NCBI GenBank assembly: GCA_043778315.1
Contig: JAYWGJ010000380.1
Location: 1-14,880 of the forward strand
Direction of reading: 5' to 3'
DNA from: JBEEMU01 sp043778315
GTDB lineage: Bacteria; Bacteroidota; Bacteroidia; Chitinophagales; Saprospiraceae
DNA: 14,880 nt
The notes beneath the pieces are model-generated. The model searched no databases. It had not been told where the DNA came from and saw nothing but the letters and a program-made list of their open reading frames with translations. The position numbers and the translations under genes were made by a program. The number at the start of each line of letters is the position of its first letter. Within the stretch, counting starts at the first letter, position 1. Shown one piece after another: positions 1 to 6,873 of this stretch.

Positions 1-21
1 TATTATAATTATGTAATATAG

Positions 22-56
22 GTAGCCTATGAGTTTTTCATAAATTCATAGGCTAC
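22..56 (+). terminator. Rho-independent terminator of an upstream gene
   Basis: An 11-bp perfect stem (GTAGCCTATGA at 22-32 pairing with TCATAGGCTAC at 46-56) encloses a 13-nt loop and is followed directly by TTTTATT. The T-run lies on the + strand side, so it most likely ends a + strand gene left of the window. It precedes the LOG-family gene, which therefore probably has its own promoter. Confidence 0.75.
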
Positions 57-70
57 TTTTATTGTATAAA

Positions 71-90
71 TAACGAATAATAACGAATAA
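71..90. repeat. Short tandem direct repeat upstream of the LOG gene
   Basis: TAACGAATAA occurs twice in tandem (71-80 and 81-90), followed by a partial third copy starting TAAT. It lies 12 bases before the ATG of the LOG-family gene, so it sits in the 5' untranslated leader. It could be a slippage site or a binding site; nothing else in the sequence decides this. Confidence 0.5.
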
Positions 91-102
91 TAATTAACAG
101 AA

Positions 103-693
103 ATGCAATTAAAATCAATTTGCGTATATTGCGGCAGCAGTAGCGGCAACCACGAAATATACACCGAAACGGCAGCCGAACTCGGCAAAACCTTAGCCAC
201 ACAAGGCATCACGCTCATTTACGGCGGTGGGAGAGTAGGCTTGATGGGCGTTACCGCAACAAACGTCATGGCGTACGGCGGACAGGTGACGGGCATCATT
301 CCTACATTTTTGAACGATAAAGAAGGTATTGCTTTTGATGCAATAACGACGGTGACGGTAGTGGACTCGATGCACGAGCGCAAAGCACTCATGTACGACC
401 TCGCCGACGCGTTTATCGCGATGCCAGGCGGTTACGGGACGCTCGACGAGCTATTCGAGACGCTTACTTGGGGGCAACTCGGCATACACGCCAAGCCGAT
501 TGGCTTGCTCAATATCAATGGGTATTATGATTTTTTGATACAACACGCCGATAAAATGGTCGAAGAACGTTTTTTGAGTCCGCAAAACCGCGCTATGCTT
601 CTCGCCGACGCGACTATCGACGGTTTATTGCAAAAAATGACCGCCTACGAAGTACCAAACACCGAAAAATGGTTGGAAAACGTGGTTTTGTAA
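103..693 (+). CDS. LOG family protein (TIGR00730-type, putative cytokinin riboside 5'-monophosphate phosphoribohydrolase)
   Basis: A 196-residue cytoplasmic Rossmann-fold protein of the LOG/YvdD family (once annotated as lysine decarboxylase). Known members cleave the N-glycosidic bond of nucleoside 5'-monophosphates, releasing a base and ribose 5-phosphate. The N-terminal nucleotide-binding region reads VYCGSSSG (residues 8-15) and YGGGRVGLMG (40-49). The family signature PGGYGTLDE lies at 108-116, with E116 as the conserved catalytic acid, and the R93-K94 pair precedes it in MHERK. The length is normal. The ATG at 103 is the only sensible start, since conserved sequence begins within six residues. 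It is transcribed alone: a terminator lies upstream and a repeat-rich spacer downstream. The family call is firm; the physiological substrate (cytokinin-like or another nucleotide) cannot be read from the sequence. Confidence 0.93.
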   Translation: MQLKSICVYCGSSSGNHEIYTETAAELGKTLATQGITLIYGGGRVGLMGVTATNVMAYGGQVTGIIPTFLNDKEGIAFDAITTVTVVDSMHERKALMYDLADAFIAMPGGYGTLDELFETLTWGQLGIHAKPIGLLNINGYYDFLIQHADKMVEERFLSPQNRAMLLADATIDGLLQKMTAYEVPNTEKWLENVVL

Positions 694-812
694 TGATTAC
701 TGTTCAGTGATTAGTGATTAGCGATTAGTATTCAGTGATTTAACGTTCAATAATTGGTGATTAATAGCCCGACACACAAAAAACTGTTCACTGTTTACTA
801 TTATTTGTTCAC
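694..812. repeat. Mosaic spacer repeat (TTCAGTGATTA / CTGTTCACT type)
   Basis: The spacer after the LOG gene is built of short recurring units: TTCAGTGATT at 703-712 and 731-740, GTGATTAG/GCGATTAG variants between them, and the related string CTGTTCACTGTTTACT near 784-799. The same family occurs in opposite orientation at 12281-12336 (AATCACTGAA, CTGTTCACTAATC). Similar spacer repeats are scattered in many bacterial genomes and no function is known. They overlap a spurious upstream extension of the next gene. Confidence 0.7.
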
Positions 813-828
813 TTTTATTTTTATAGAA

Positions 829-1590
829 ATGCAATTTAAACCACTTTTTTTCTTGTATTTATTGGGCTTCGCGCCAATAAATGCACAACTGATGCTTGCG
901 CAAAATCCGCAAATCCGTAAATTGGTAGCGGCGTATCCGCAGCAACTCGCGTCGGCAAAAGACAACGCGATAGTTTGGAAAGACGGCACGTCGATGGCGT
1001 TTGAGGATGGCAAAACGCCGAGCAGCTATTTGCGTTTGTTAGACGATGCCGACCTGCGCGACCAAATGAATACACCTTATATAATAGGCAAAAAATACGC
1101 TATTCCGCAGCAAAACGAAGACCCGGGACGAGTGCGCAACGAAGCGTTTTTTAAGAAAATGTACGGCAGTACGTCTGCCGAAGTACAGCAACACCTAACT
1201 ACTATTGATTGGTTTGGTACGCAACTGAAAGTGACGACCGTAAACGGCGTAGATGCAAAGTTGAAAGCAGTTGCGGCGCAATTATCGGCGCGTCCCGAAC
1301 TCAAAAAATACTTGGTAAAACCAGGCGGCAGCTTTTTATGGCGCATTATTTCGCGTACCAAACGCCTTAGTATGCACAGTTTTGGCATTGCGATTGACAT
1401 CAATACGGCGTACTCCGATTATTGGCAATGGGCAGGCAAAAACACCGCCGAAGGCAGTGCAGGTATCAAATATAAAAACAGAATGCCGCTCGAAATAGTA
1501 GAGATTTTTGAGCGACACGGCTTTATTTGGGGCGGCAAATGGTATCATTATGATACGATGCACTTCGAGTATCGTCCCGAATTATTATAG
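829..1590 (+). CDS. Secreted M15-family peptidase (VanY/CwlK-like, peptidoglycan D,D- or L,D-peptidase)
   Basis: A 253-residue exported zinc peptidase of the M15 type, expected to trim peptide stems of peptidoglycan in the periplasm. Residues 1-20 form a signal peptide ending in INAQ, with a short basic start and hydrophobic core. The C-terminal catalytic domain (about 140-250) shows both family motifs: SMHSFGIAIDIN at 181-192, giving zinc ligands H183 and D190, and WYHYDTMHFEY at 238-248, giving D242 and H245. The preceding 120 residues are a less conserved N-terminal region typical of the M15_4 subgroup. A TTG at 754 would extend the frame 25 residues upstream, but that stretch is repeat-derived and would bury the signal peptide, so the ATG at 829 is chosen. 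Whether it acts as carboxypeptidase or endopeptidase cannot be told. Confidence 0.9.
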   Translation: MQFKPLFFLYLLGFAPINAQLMLAQNPQIRKLVAAYPQQLASAKDNAIVWKDGTSMAFEDGKTPSSYLRLLDDADLRDQMNTPYIIGKKYAIPQQNEDPGRVRNEAFFKKMYGSTSAEVQQHLTTIDWFGTQLKVTTVNGVDAKLKAVAAQLSARPELKKYLVKPGGSFLWRIISRTKRLSMHSFGIAIDINTAYSDYWQWAGKNTAEGSAGIKYKNRMPLEIVEIFERHGFIWGGKWYHYDTMHFEYRPELL

Positions 1591-1635
1591 ATTTTATGAT
1601 AAAAATAAAACTTCTTTTATCTGACTTTTAACCGC

Positions 1636-1670
1636 TTTGGTCGTAATTACGCGATATAATCGCAACTTTG
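1636..1670 (+). promoter_or_regulatory. Possible Bacteroidota-type promoter of the phosphoesterase gene
   Basis: TTTG at 1636-1639 and CAACTTTG at 1663-1670 resemble the Bacteroidota -33 (TTTG) and -7 (TAnnTTTG) boxes. The first -7 base deviates and the 23-bp spacer is longer than usual. A TATAAT at 1655-1660 lies between them but lacks a suitably spaced -35. The predicted start site would leave a leader of roughly 70 nt before the ATG at 1747. Confidence 0.35.
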
Positions 1671-1746
1671 TAGCGTCACAACTTGTTCTAATTTTTGTTT
1701 TTACAGCAGCAAAAAAATATATTTAATCACTTTTTCAAGACAAAAA

Positions 1747-2994
1747 ATGTCAGCTTTTGCCGTTATTGCCCGAATATTTATCGTTGGCACTATATTTATA
1801 CTCATAGATTATTATTCGTTTCAAGCGGTAAAAGTACTGTTGGAAAATACGAGCGGCACTACTCGAAAAGTAGTTACTCATGCTTGGTGGAGCGTTACAG
1901 CGTTTTTTGTAACCACGTTTATCGCAGGTGGTATTTGGAGTTTTGAAACCTGGAATCCGCACTTCAGAACCTATGTGCAGGCGTTTTTTGTGCTTGCGCT
2001 GTTCACCAAACTGGTCATCTCGCTCTTTATGTTCGTAGATGATGGACGACGAGTTGCACTTGCAATTTCCAATTTTTGGCGCGCAACGCCCGTAGATTAT
2101 ACGAGCCGAAGCCGCTTTTTAGCGACCGCAGGCGTGTTGATGGGTGGCATTCCATTCCTTACATTAAGCTACGGAATGCTCCGCAATATGTACCGTTATA
2201 CCTTGCATACTGCTGATGTTAAAATAAAAAACTTAGCTGATGGACTCGACGGATTGCGTATTGTACAAATATCGGACATACATAGCGGCAGTTTCACTGC
2301 AAAAGAACCATTGAACCACGCTATCGAGATGATTAACGCGCAAAACGCTGATATTGTGGTGTTTACAGGAGATTTGGTGAATAATGTAGCCACCGAAATA
2401 GTAGAATATATCGATGTGTTTAGTCAAATAAAAGCTAAGCACGGCGTGTTTAGCATACTCGGCAACCATGATTATGGTGATTATGTGCGTTGGGATAGCG
2501 AAGAAGCGAAGCTCAAAAACTTAGCAGACTTGGCGGACAATCACAAAAAAATGGGTTGGGATTTGCTGCGCAATGAAAACCGAATTTTGAAAATTAACGA
2601 TGCCGAACTCGCCTTAATCGGCGTTGAAAATTTTTCGGCAAAACTCCAATTTCCAAAACTGGGGCGACTTGCCGACTCGTACAAAGGCACAGAAAATGTA
2701 GCCACTAAAATATTGCTTTCGCACGACCCGTCGCATTGGGACTACGAAGTAAATACTAAATTTTCGGACATTGACCTTACGCTGAGCGGACACACGCACG
2801 GCTTTCAGTTTGGCATAGAAATACCTGGTTATATCAAATGGTCGCCGTCGCAATACGCCTACAAACAGTGGGGCGGTTTGTACCGCGCGGGCGAACAAAT
2901 GCTGTACGTCAATCGCGGTTTTGGCTGTTTAGGCTATCCTGGTCGCGTCGGTATTTTACCCGAAATCACGCTGCTTACTTTGCGCAAAGCATAG
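1747..2994 (+). CDS. Membrane-anchored calcineurin-like metallophosphoesterase (YkuE/YaeI-like)
   Basis: A 415-residue two-part protein. Residues 1-150 contain four hydrophobic segments (about 5-22, 45-64, 79-97 and 125-142) and look like a multi-pass membrane anchor. Residues 170-405 form a calcineurin-like phosphoesterase with the full di-metal motif set: QISDIHSG (D177, H179), FTGDLVNN (D209), LGNHDY (N240, H241), LLSHDP (H326) and LSGHTHGFQ (H349, H351). All metal ligands are intact, so it should be active. Characterised relatives with this layout include YkuE-type enzymes and LpxH-like hydrolases of envelope phospholipids or pyrophosphates; its substrate is not predictable here. It converges on the dihydrofolate reductase gene, with only 28 bp between the stop codons and no clear terminator between them. 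Confidence 0.92.
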   Translation: MSAFAVIARIFIVGTIFILIDYYSFQAVKVLLENTSGTTRKVVTHAWWSVTAFFVTTFIAGGIWSFETWNPHFRTYVQAFFVLALFTKLVISLFMFVDDGRRVALAISNFWRATPVDYTSRSRFLATAGVLMGGIPFLTLSYGMLRNMYRYTLHTADVKIKNLADGLDGLRIVQISDIHSGSFTAKEPLNHAIEMINAQNADIVVFTGDLVNNVATEIVEYIDVFSQIKAKHGVFSILGNHDYGDYVRWDSEEAKLKNLADLADNHKKMGWDLLRNENRILKINDAELALIGVENFSAKLQFPKLGRLADSYKGTENVATKILLSHDPSHWDYEVNTKFSDIDLTLSGHTHGFQFGIEIPGYIKWSPSQYAYKQWGGLYRAGEQMLYVNRGFGCLGYPGRVGILPEITLLTLRKA

Positions 2995-3022
2995 TTTCGC
3001 CTTGGCTTTTACTTGAATTTGT

Positions 3023-3526
3023 CTATTTTTCTGCATTTTTGCGCTCGAAAACCTCAAAACGGCAATTCCATTTATTTTTTTCGTCGCCGTCGCGCAACAC
3101 CGTTTCGGTGCGCTGCCATTCGTCGGGGTTAAGCTGCGGAAAATAAATATCGCCCTCAAATTGGTGTTCTACCGTCGTCAAATACAGCTTATTCCAAAGC
3201 TGTATTGTAGCTTCATATAGCACGCCGCCGCCGATGATAAATGCCTCTTCCGCGCCCGTTTGCGCAGCAAAATCAATCGCCTCCGCTATGTTATGCGCGA
3301 CGATTACACCCGTCGCGACAAAAAAAGGATTGTGCGTCAGTACAATATTCGTGCGATTAGGTAGCGCGCGCCCGATGCTCGCGAAGCATTTTCGTCCCAT
3401 AATTATAGGCTTGCCCGTCGTTATTTTTTTGAAATAGGCGAGGTCGGCAGGCAAATACCAAGGAATTTGGTTGTCCGCGCCTATTAAATTATTGGTGTCG
3501 CAGGCGACGATGGCAGAAAGTAACAT
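3023..3526 (-). CDS. folA: Dihydrofolate reductase
   Basis: A 167-residue cytoplasmic enzyme that reduces dihydrofolate to tetrahydrofolate with NADPH, the standard length for a chromosomal type I DHFR. Visible motifs in order: AIVACDTNNLIG (5-16) with the flexible substrate loop, IPWYLPADLAYFK (21-33) where D28 matches the catalytic Asp27 of E. coli, IIMGRKCFASIG (41-52) for NADPH phosphate binding, and FIIGGGVLY (96-104), the GG-containing cofactor motif. The C-terminal half contains FEGDIYFP (123-130), the usual penultimate strand. The start ATG is directly followed by the conserved first strand, so the start is safe. It lies 219 bp downstream of aroA on the same strand, separated by a repeat, so co-transcription is possible but not shown. 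Confidence 0.96.
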   Translation of the reverse strand: MLLSAIVACDTNNLIGADNQIPWYLPADLAYFKKITTGKPIIMGRKCFASIGRALPNRTNIVLTHNPFFVATGVIVAHNIAEAIDFAAQTGAEEAFIIGGGVLYEATIQLWNKLYLTTVEHQFEGDIYFPQLNPDEWQRTETVLRDGDEKNKWNCRFEVFERKNAEK

Positions 3527-3595
3527 GGCTTTTTTTGTGTAAAAGTATTAAAATATTGCGACTTTGAGTCTAAAAAATCTCTAAAAAAATCCTCC

Positions 3596-3745
3596 GCATC
3601 TCTTTGCTTCTCTGTGTAAAAAAATTTTCTTTGCGCCTAAAAAAATAAAAACTACCTCTACGCTCTGCGGCTTTGCTTCTCCGCTTCTCTGCGTTTGAAA
3701 AAGTCTTCTTCGCGTCTAAAAATCTTTTTTCGCGTTTAAAAACCT
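3596..3745. repeat. CACAGAGAAGC-type dispersed spacer repeat between aroA and folA
   Basis: This spacer consists of degenerate units of about 20 bp, on the - strand of the form AGAYGCAGAGAAG alternating with TTTTTAGACGCGAA. On the + strand examples are TCTTCGCGTCTAAAAA near 3706-3721, TTTTTTCGCGTTTAAAAA near 3725-3742 and CTTCTCTGCGTTTGAAAAA near 3684-3702. It starts right after the aroA stop codon. It resembles the 'CACAGAGACACAGAG' spacer repeats found across unrelated bacteria. An open frame through it would encode only a Lys/Arg-rich low-complexity peptide and is not called as a gene. Confidence 0.65.
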
Positions 3746-5053
3746 TCACACTCGAATAACTTTGCCACCTAATTTTTCTAATTCCCTCCAAAAACTAGGA
3801 AATGATTTTTTTACTACGTCAATATCTTCTATAATAATTCCACTATCAAAAATTAAAGCGAGCGGCGCAAACGACATTGCCATACGGTGGTCTTCGTAGG
3901 TAGCGATACTAATTATTTGATTATTAAAATGCACTTTTCCGCTTATCGCTAATGCATCGTCTCCGTTAATAGTTGCCGTTACATTTAGTTTTGCCAATTC
4001 TTTTTGCAAGGCAAAAATACGGTCGGTTTCCTTGATGCGCAACGTACTCAGCCCCGTCAGTCGCGCCCGAACGCCACGCGCCGCGCAAAGTACAGCAACC
4101 GTTTGCGCTATGTCGGGACAGTTCGTAAAATCATATTCCAGAAAATCAGGTTGCTTGTCGCCAATTTTTTCTATTGCGATGCCGTTGGCTAAAACCGTCG
4201 TTTGCACACCAAACTGTGCGGCTATATCGACTATTGCTGCATCGGGTTGCCCGTCGGTTATATCCAAATTCGGTAAATAAATAGTTCGCTTTGCGCCAAG
4301 CGCAGCCGCCAAAAAAATATACGACGCACCAGACCAATCGGCAGGAACGGTGAGTGATTTTGTATTAGCAACTAAGTTTTTTGTATCCGCTTGCGCAACA
4401 ATAATCGTATCTTTATTGTCATATTCATAGCTAATACCGTAGGCGCGCAGCGCGGCGAGTGTGAGTTTGGTGTACGCGCCGCTCACTGCTTCGCCTACTA
4501 ACCGCAGCCGCAAACCGCCCTCTACAAAACCACCAATCAAGAGCAGTGCCGTCAAAAATTGGCTGCTTTTTGTGACATCGATATCGATGGTTTTTGTAGC
4601 TGATAAAGTACTCGGCGCGACCCGCAACGGCGCGTAATTCGGCGTACCCAAATAGCTAATATCCGCGCCTAATTCGCGCAAAGCAGCTACGAGCGGCGCA
4701 ATCGGGCGTTCGCGTAGCCGCTCTGAACCCGTTATTACGACCGTTTTTTTTGTCGTTAAGGCTTTATAAGCCAATAAAAAACGAAAGGTTGTGCCGCCTG
4801 CACCGCAACCTAAAATATCATTTTCAACATCATTTTCAACATCATTTGCGCTACTCAAAAGCGTTTGTAAAAAAACGGTATCCGCCGCGTCGGAGCAGTT
4901 ATGTAGTTCCGTACTTGGCACTTCTATACTTAGCAAATTCAGTACGTTTTTGCGTAAAGCATCGAGTACCAAATACCTATTGCTAATACTTTTGGAAGTA
5001 GCAAGGTGTATCGTTACGGCTTCGCCGTCGGCTTTTATTTTTTGTATTAACAT
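3746..5053 (-). CDS. aroA: 3-phosphoshikimate 1-carboxyvinyltransferase (EPSP synthase)
   Basis: A 435-residue cytoplasmic enzyme joining shikimate 3-phosphate and phosphoenolpyruvate to EPSP, the sixth step of the shikimate pathway. Motifs in order: TSKSISNR (19-26) with substrate-binding K21, S22 and R26; GAGGTTFRF (84-92), the PEP-binding GxxGTTxR loop; KSSQFLTALL (162-171); NCPDIAQT (311-318) with D314; LRIKETDRI (338-346) with E342; and YEDHRMAM (386-393). The first motif reads HLATSKS instead of the usual LPGSKS. An extra acidic loop, NDVENDVEND (70-79), precedes the PEP loop and comes from a 12-bp tandem repeat. The frame continues 22 residues further upstream, but that stretch overlaps the terminator of the gene behind it, so the ATG at 5053 is preferred. 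The aromatic pathway neighbours are absent, so it stands alone. Confidence 0.95.
   Translation of the reverse strand: MLIQKIKADGEAVTIHLATSKSISNRYLVLDALRKNVLNLLSIEVPSTELHNCSDAADTVFLQTLLSSANDVENDVENDILGCGAGGTTFRFLLAYKALTTKKTVVITGSERLRERPIAPLVAALRELGADISYLGTPNYAPLRVAPSTLSATKTIDIDVTKSSQFLTALLLIGGFVEGGLRLRLVGEAVSGAYTKLTLAALRAYGISYEYDNKDTIIVAQADTKNLVANTKSLTVPADWSGASYIFLAAALGAKRTIYLPNLDITDGQPDAAIVDIAAQFGVQTTVLANGIAIEKIGDKQPDFLEYDFTNCPDIAQTVAVLCAARGVRARLTGLSTLRIKETDRIFALQKELAKLNVTATINGDDALAISGKVHFNNQIISIATYEDHRMAMSFAPLALIFDSGIIIEDIDVVKKSFPSFWRELEKLGGKVIRV
4817..4847. repeat. In-frame 12-bp tandem repeat inside aroA
   Basis: ATCATTTTCAAC is present at 4817-4828 and 4829-4840, with a partial third copy ATCATTT at 4841-4847. 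On the coding strand it encodes tandem N-D-V-E units just before the PEP-binding loop of EPSP synthase. Because the unit is a multiple of three, copy-number changes would lengthen or shorten the loop without breaking the frame. Confidence 0.85.
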
Positions 5054-5101
5054 TTTTTGTAATAATATAGTAATTCTATTGTAAAATAACCATTCTAATA
5101 A

Positions 5102-5137
5102 AAAAAGGTTTACCGACACGCGCCGATAAACCTTTTT
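5102..5137 (-). terminator. Terminator of the M43 protease gene
   Basis: AAAAAGGTTTA (5102-5112) pairs perfectly with TAAACCTTTTT (5127-5137). After one mismatch the stem continues with two more G-C pairs closing an 8-nt loop. Read on the - strand it is a GC-containing hairpin followed by a run of seven T, 20 nt past the protease stop codon, which is the standard intrinsic terminator layout. It separates the protease from aroA downstream. Confidence 0.85.
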
Positions 5138-5156
5138 ATATTACCAAAAAACTAAT

Positions 5157-6614
5157 TTACTGGTGCTTTAATTCTATGATAACAGGCACGACATTTTGTG
5201 CGCCGAACGCCGTAGCACTGAATGCCAAACGTCCGTTTGTGGCGTAGCCGATTTGGTTGGCAGGAACGATTTGCTGACCGAGTGCCATATATAAGCGTTG
5301 CATAAACGTCCCTTTGCTCGCTGCCATTTTCGTTGTTACACTATTAATATCCAACTCGTTACGCGAATATAATACACATAAATAATCTTTACCGATCGTG
5401 TCGTCCATCGTAAATCGCTCCGAAGGCGAAGGCAACAAGACTCGCGAACGGGCGTTCATTTGCGCGCTCTGATTAGACATCGGAAAAAGCTGCGTGATTT
5501 GCGCGGTGAGGTCCGCACCTATCACATAGACGAACGCAGGGTCGTTATTTTTGACGGAAACTTGGTACGACGTACCCGAATAGTACGGCTTAGTGCCAAC
5601 GTACAAATTGCCATCTAAACGGGTCGCGACGGTCTGATTTTCTATTTTCAACTCCATTTCACCCGACAGCTTCACAGGTGTATTGCTCGCAGGCGTGTTT
5701 GTGGCAATAGGCGCGGGCGTATTTTTATTTGGAAATTGCAAGTAATTGCGCAAATTAAATGCGGCGTGATTGATGCGTGCATATTGTTCTTTGGTGAACT
5801 CGCGTAAGCAATTATTATTGGAATACGACATCATATTCGTTGTAGGCGGCGCGTACAACGCACCATTTTTGTCTTTGTCTTTGCCTATATAGCGGCAATC
5901 TCTATCTACTTTGCCGAAAATCATCGGGTCGGCAGGCGTGTCGCAAAGCTCGTCGCCCGCTACGCCGCAGTTCGCTTTGCTCACTAATTCGTCGGTAGTA
6001 CCAAAATTCGTTTTGCCGTGCGTATGGTACAAAGCGAAATAGTGACCCATTTCGTGCGGCAGCGTACAAGCGTCGTCCACGCAAGTATTTTGCATAATCA
6101 CGCGGTCTTTTTTCATCAGACTCGATTGATTATTAGGGAAATAGGCGTAGCCGCATAGCTCCGTGCCTTGCATCATCAGCGACCCTACAAAGTACATATT
6201 GATAACGCCTTTTAGGTCGTTCGGGTTGCAGAGCGCGTCCTCTTCCTTGGTATCGAGGTCGTAATATTCGTTATTTCTAATATATTTAATTTCGTCTAAT
6301 AAGACAAACCGCACATTCGCATTCACATAATAATTATTAAGCGTATTGATAGCCGCTTTGATGGTCGGAATATCCGCGCCACCTGAGCCGTTCACCTTCG
6401 TTACGATGTGCGCTTGTATCGGAAAATCGCGGATACCGCGCGTTTCGCCTACCGAATAGCTCCGCATTGCGGTTCGGTGTACTTTCATAAATGCGGCATC
6501 TTCGGCACTCACTTTCGAGCCGCAGGGCTGCGCATAAACGGCATTGACCGCCGCAACTAAGCAAAGTAATAAAACGGCGCGCCCAACGTGGCTAAAAAAA
6601 GATTGATTTTTCAT
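5157..6614 (-). CDS. Secreted M43-family (cytophagalysin/pappalysin-like) zinc metalloprotease with C-terminal DUF4384-like domain
   Basis: A 485-residue exported protease. Residues 1-28 are a signal peptide ending in VYAQ. The zinc site HEMGHYFALYH (187-197) gives H187, E188, H191 and H197 of the extended metzincin motif; the usual glycine at the eighth motif position is alanine (A194). The M43 features CGVAGDELCDTPADP (216-230) and the Met-turn NMMSYSNNNC (260-269) are present. A Thr/Pro/Asn-rich linker (296-314) leads to a second domain (about 330-482) with VYVIGADL, QLFPMSNQS and GKDYLCVLYSRNELDI, which matches my recollection of DUF4384. There is no T9SS sorting tail, unlike most M43 proteases of this phylum. 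An upstream in-frame ATG would add nine residues before the signal peptide and is less likely. Substrate unknown; M43 relatives degrade gelatin and other extracellular proteins. Confidence 0.88.
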   Translation of the reverse strand: MKNQSFFSHVGRAVLLLCLVAAVNAVYAQPCGSKVSAEDAAFMKVHRTAMRSYSVGETRGIRDFPIQAHIVTKVNGSGGADIPTIKAAINTLNNYYVNANVRFVLLDEIKYIRNNEYYDLDTKEEDALCNPNDLKGVINMYFVGSLMMQGTELCGYAYFPNNQSSLMKKDRVIMQNTCVDDACTLPHEMGHYFALYHTHGKTNFGTTDELVSKANCGVAGDELCDTPADPMIFGKVDRDCRYIGKDKDKNGALYAPPTTNMMSYSNNNCLREFTKEQYARINHAAFNLRNYLQFPNKNTPAPIATNTPASNTPVKLSGEMELKIENQTVATRLDGNLYVGTKPYYSGTSYQVSVKNNDPAFVYVIGADLTAQITQLFPMSNQSAQMNARSRVLLPSPSERFTMDDTIGKDYLCVLYSRNELDINSVTTKMAASKGTFMQRLYMALGQQIVPANQIGYATNGRLAFSATAFGAQNVVPVIIELKHQ

Positions 6615-6628
6615 ATTTTTATTTTTGG

Positions 6629-6636
6629 CAAAGATA
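6629..6636 (-). promoter_or_regulatory. -7 box of the M43 protease promoter
   Basis: On the - strand the sequence TATCTTTG, a match to the Bacteroidota -7 consensus TAnnTTTG, lies 14 bases before the protease ATG. A good -33 TTTG at the usual spacing is not evident, so the leader would be very short and this call is tentative. Confidence 0.45.
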
Positions 6637-6834
6637 AGCAATAATGATAATATATAAGGAAAGCGACAAATGAATATTTGATTTTTACAATATCTATTAT
6701 CGTATAACGCAAGTCTAATGCCAAATATTGTGTAAAATATTGATATATGTTTTTTTGTGGAATAAAGATATGTTAATGAATGCGGCTGCGAGTGATTTTA
6801 ATCGGGTAGTTACGGTTTTATGTAAAAAATGTCG

Positions 6835-6842
6835 TAACTTTG
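6835..6842 (+). promoter_or_regulatory. -7 box of the xisHI promoter
   Basis: TAACTTTG matches the Bacteroidota -7 consensus TAnnTTTG and lies 31 bases before the xisH ATG. No convincing -33 TTTG stands about 20 bp upstream. The rest of the 6642-6834 spacer is AT-rich and holds a small palindrome (CAAATGAATATTTG, 6667-6680) and a repeated AATATTG (6724-6730, 6736-6742), which could be operator-like but are not strong. Confidence 0.55.
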
Positions 6843-6873
6843 TATTCGTAGAGGTATGCTAAAATAAACATAT

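Noticed and set aside
754..828. Upstream extension of the M15 peptidase from a TTG
   Set aside because: It is formed of repeat sequence, uses a rare start codon and would place 25 residues before a textbook signal peptide; the ATG at 829 is better.
1598..1621. GATAAAA/TTTTATC hairpin after the M15 peptidase gene as terminator
   Set aside because: The 7-bp stem is almost all A-T with no following T-run, so it is too weak to call.
2978..2989. Palindrome CTTTGCGCAAAG at the end of the phosphoesterase gene as a bidirectional terminator
   Set aside because: It has no loop, no T-run and lies within the coding sequence.
3570..3791. Lys/Arg-rich reading frame between aroA and folA
   Set aside because: It runs through a degenerate spacer repeat and into the 3' end of aroA in another frame; the low-complexity product is a by-product of the repeat.
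5054..5119. 22-residue N-terminal extension of aroA
   Set aside because: The extension overlaps the terminator hairpin of the protease gene and is not part of the EPSP synthase family; the first conserved strand begins right after the ATG at 5053.
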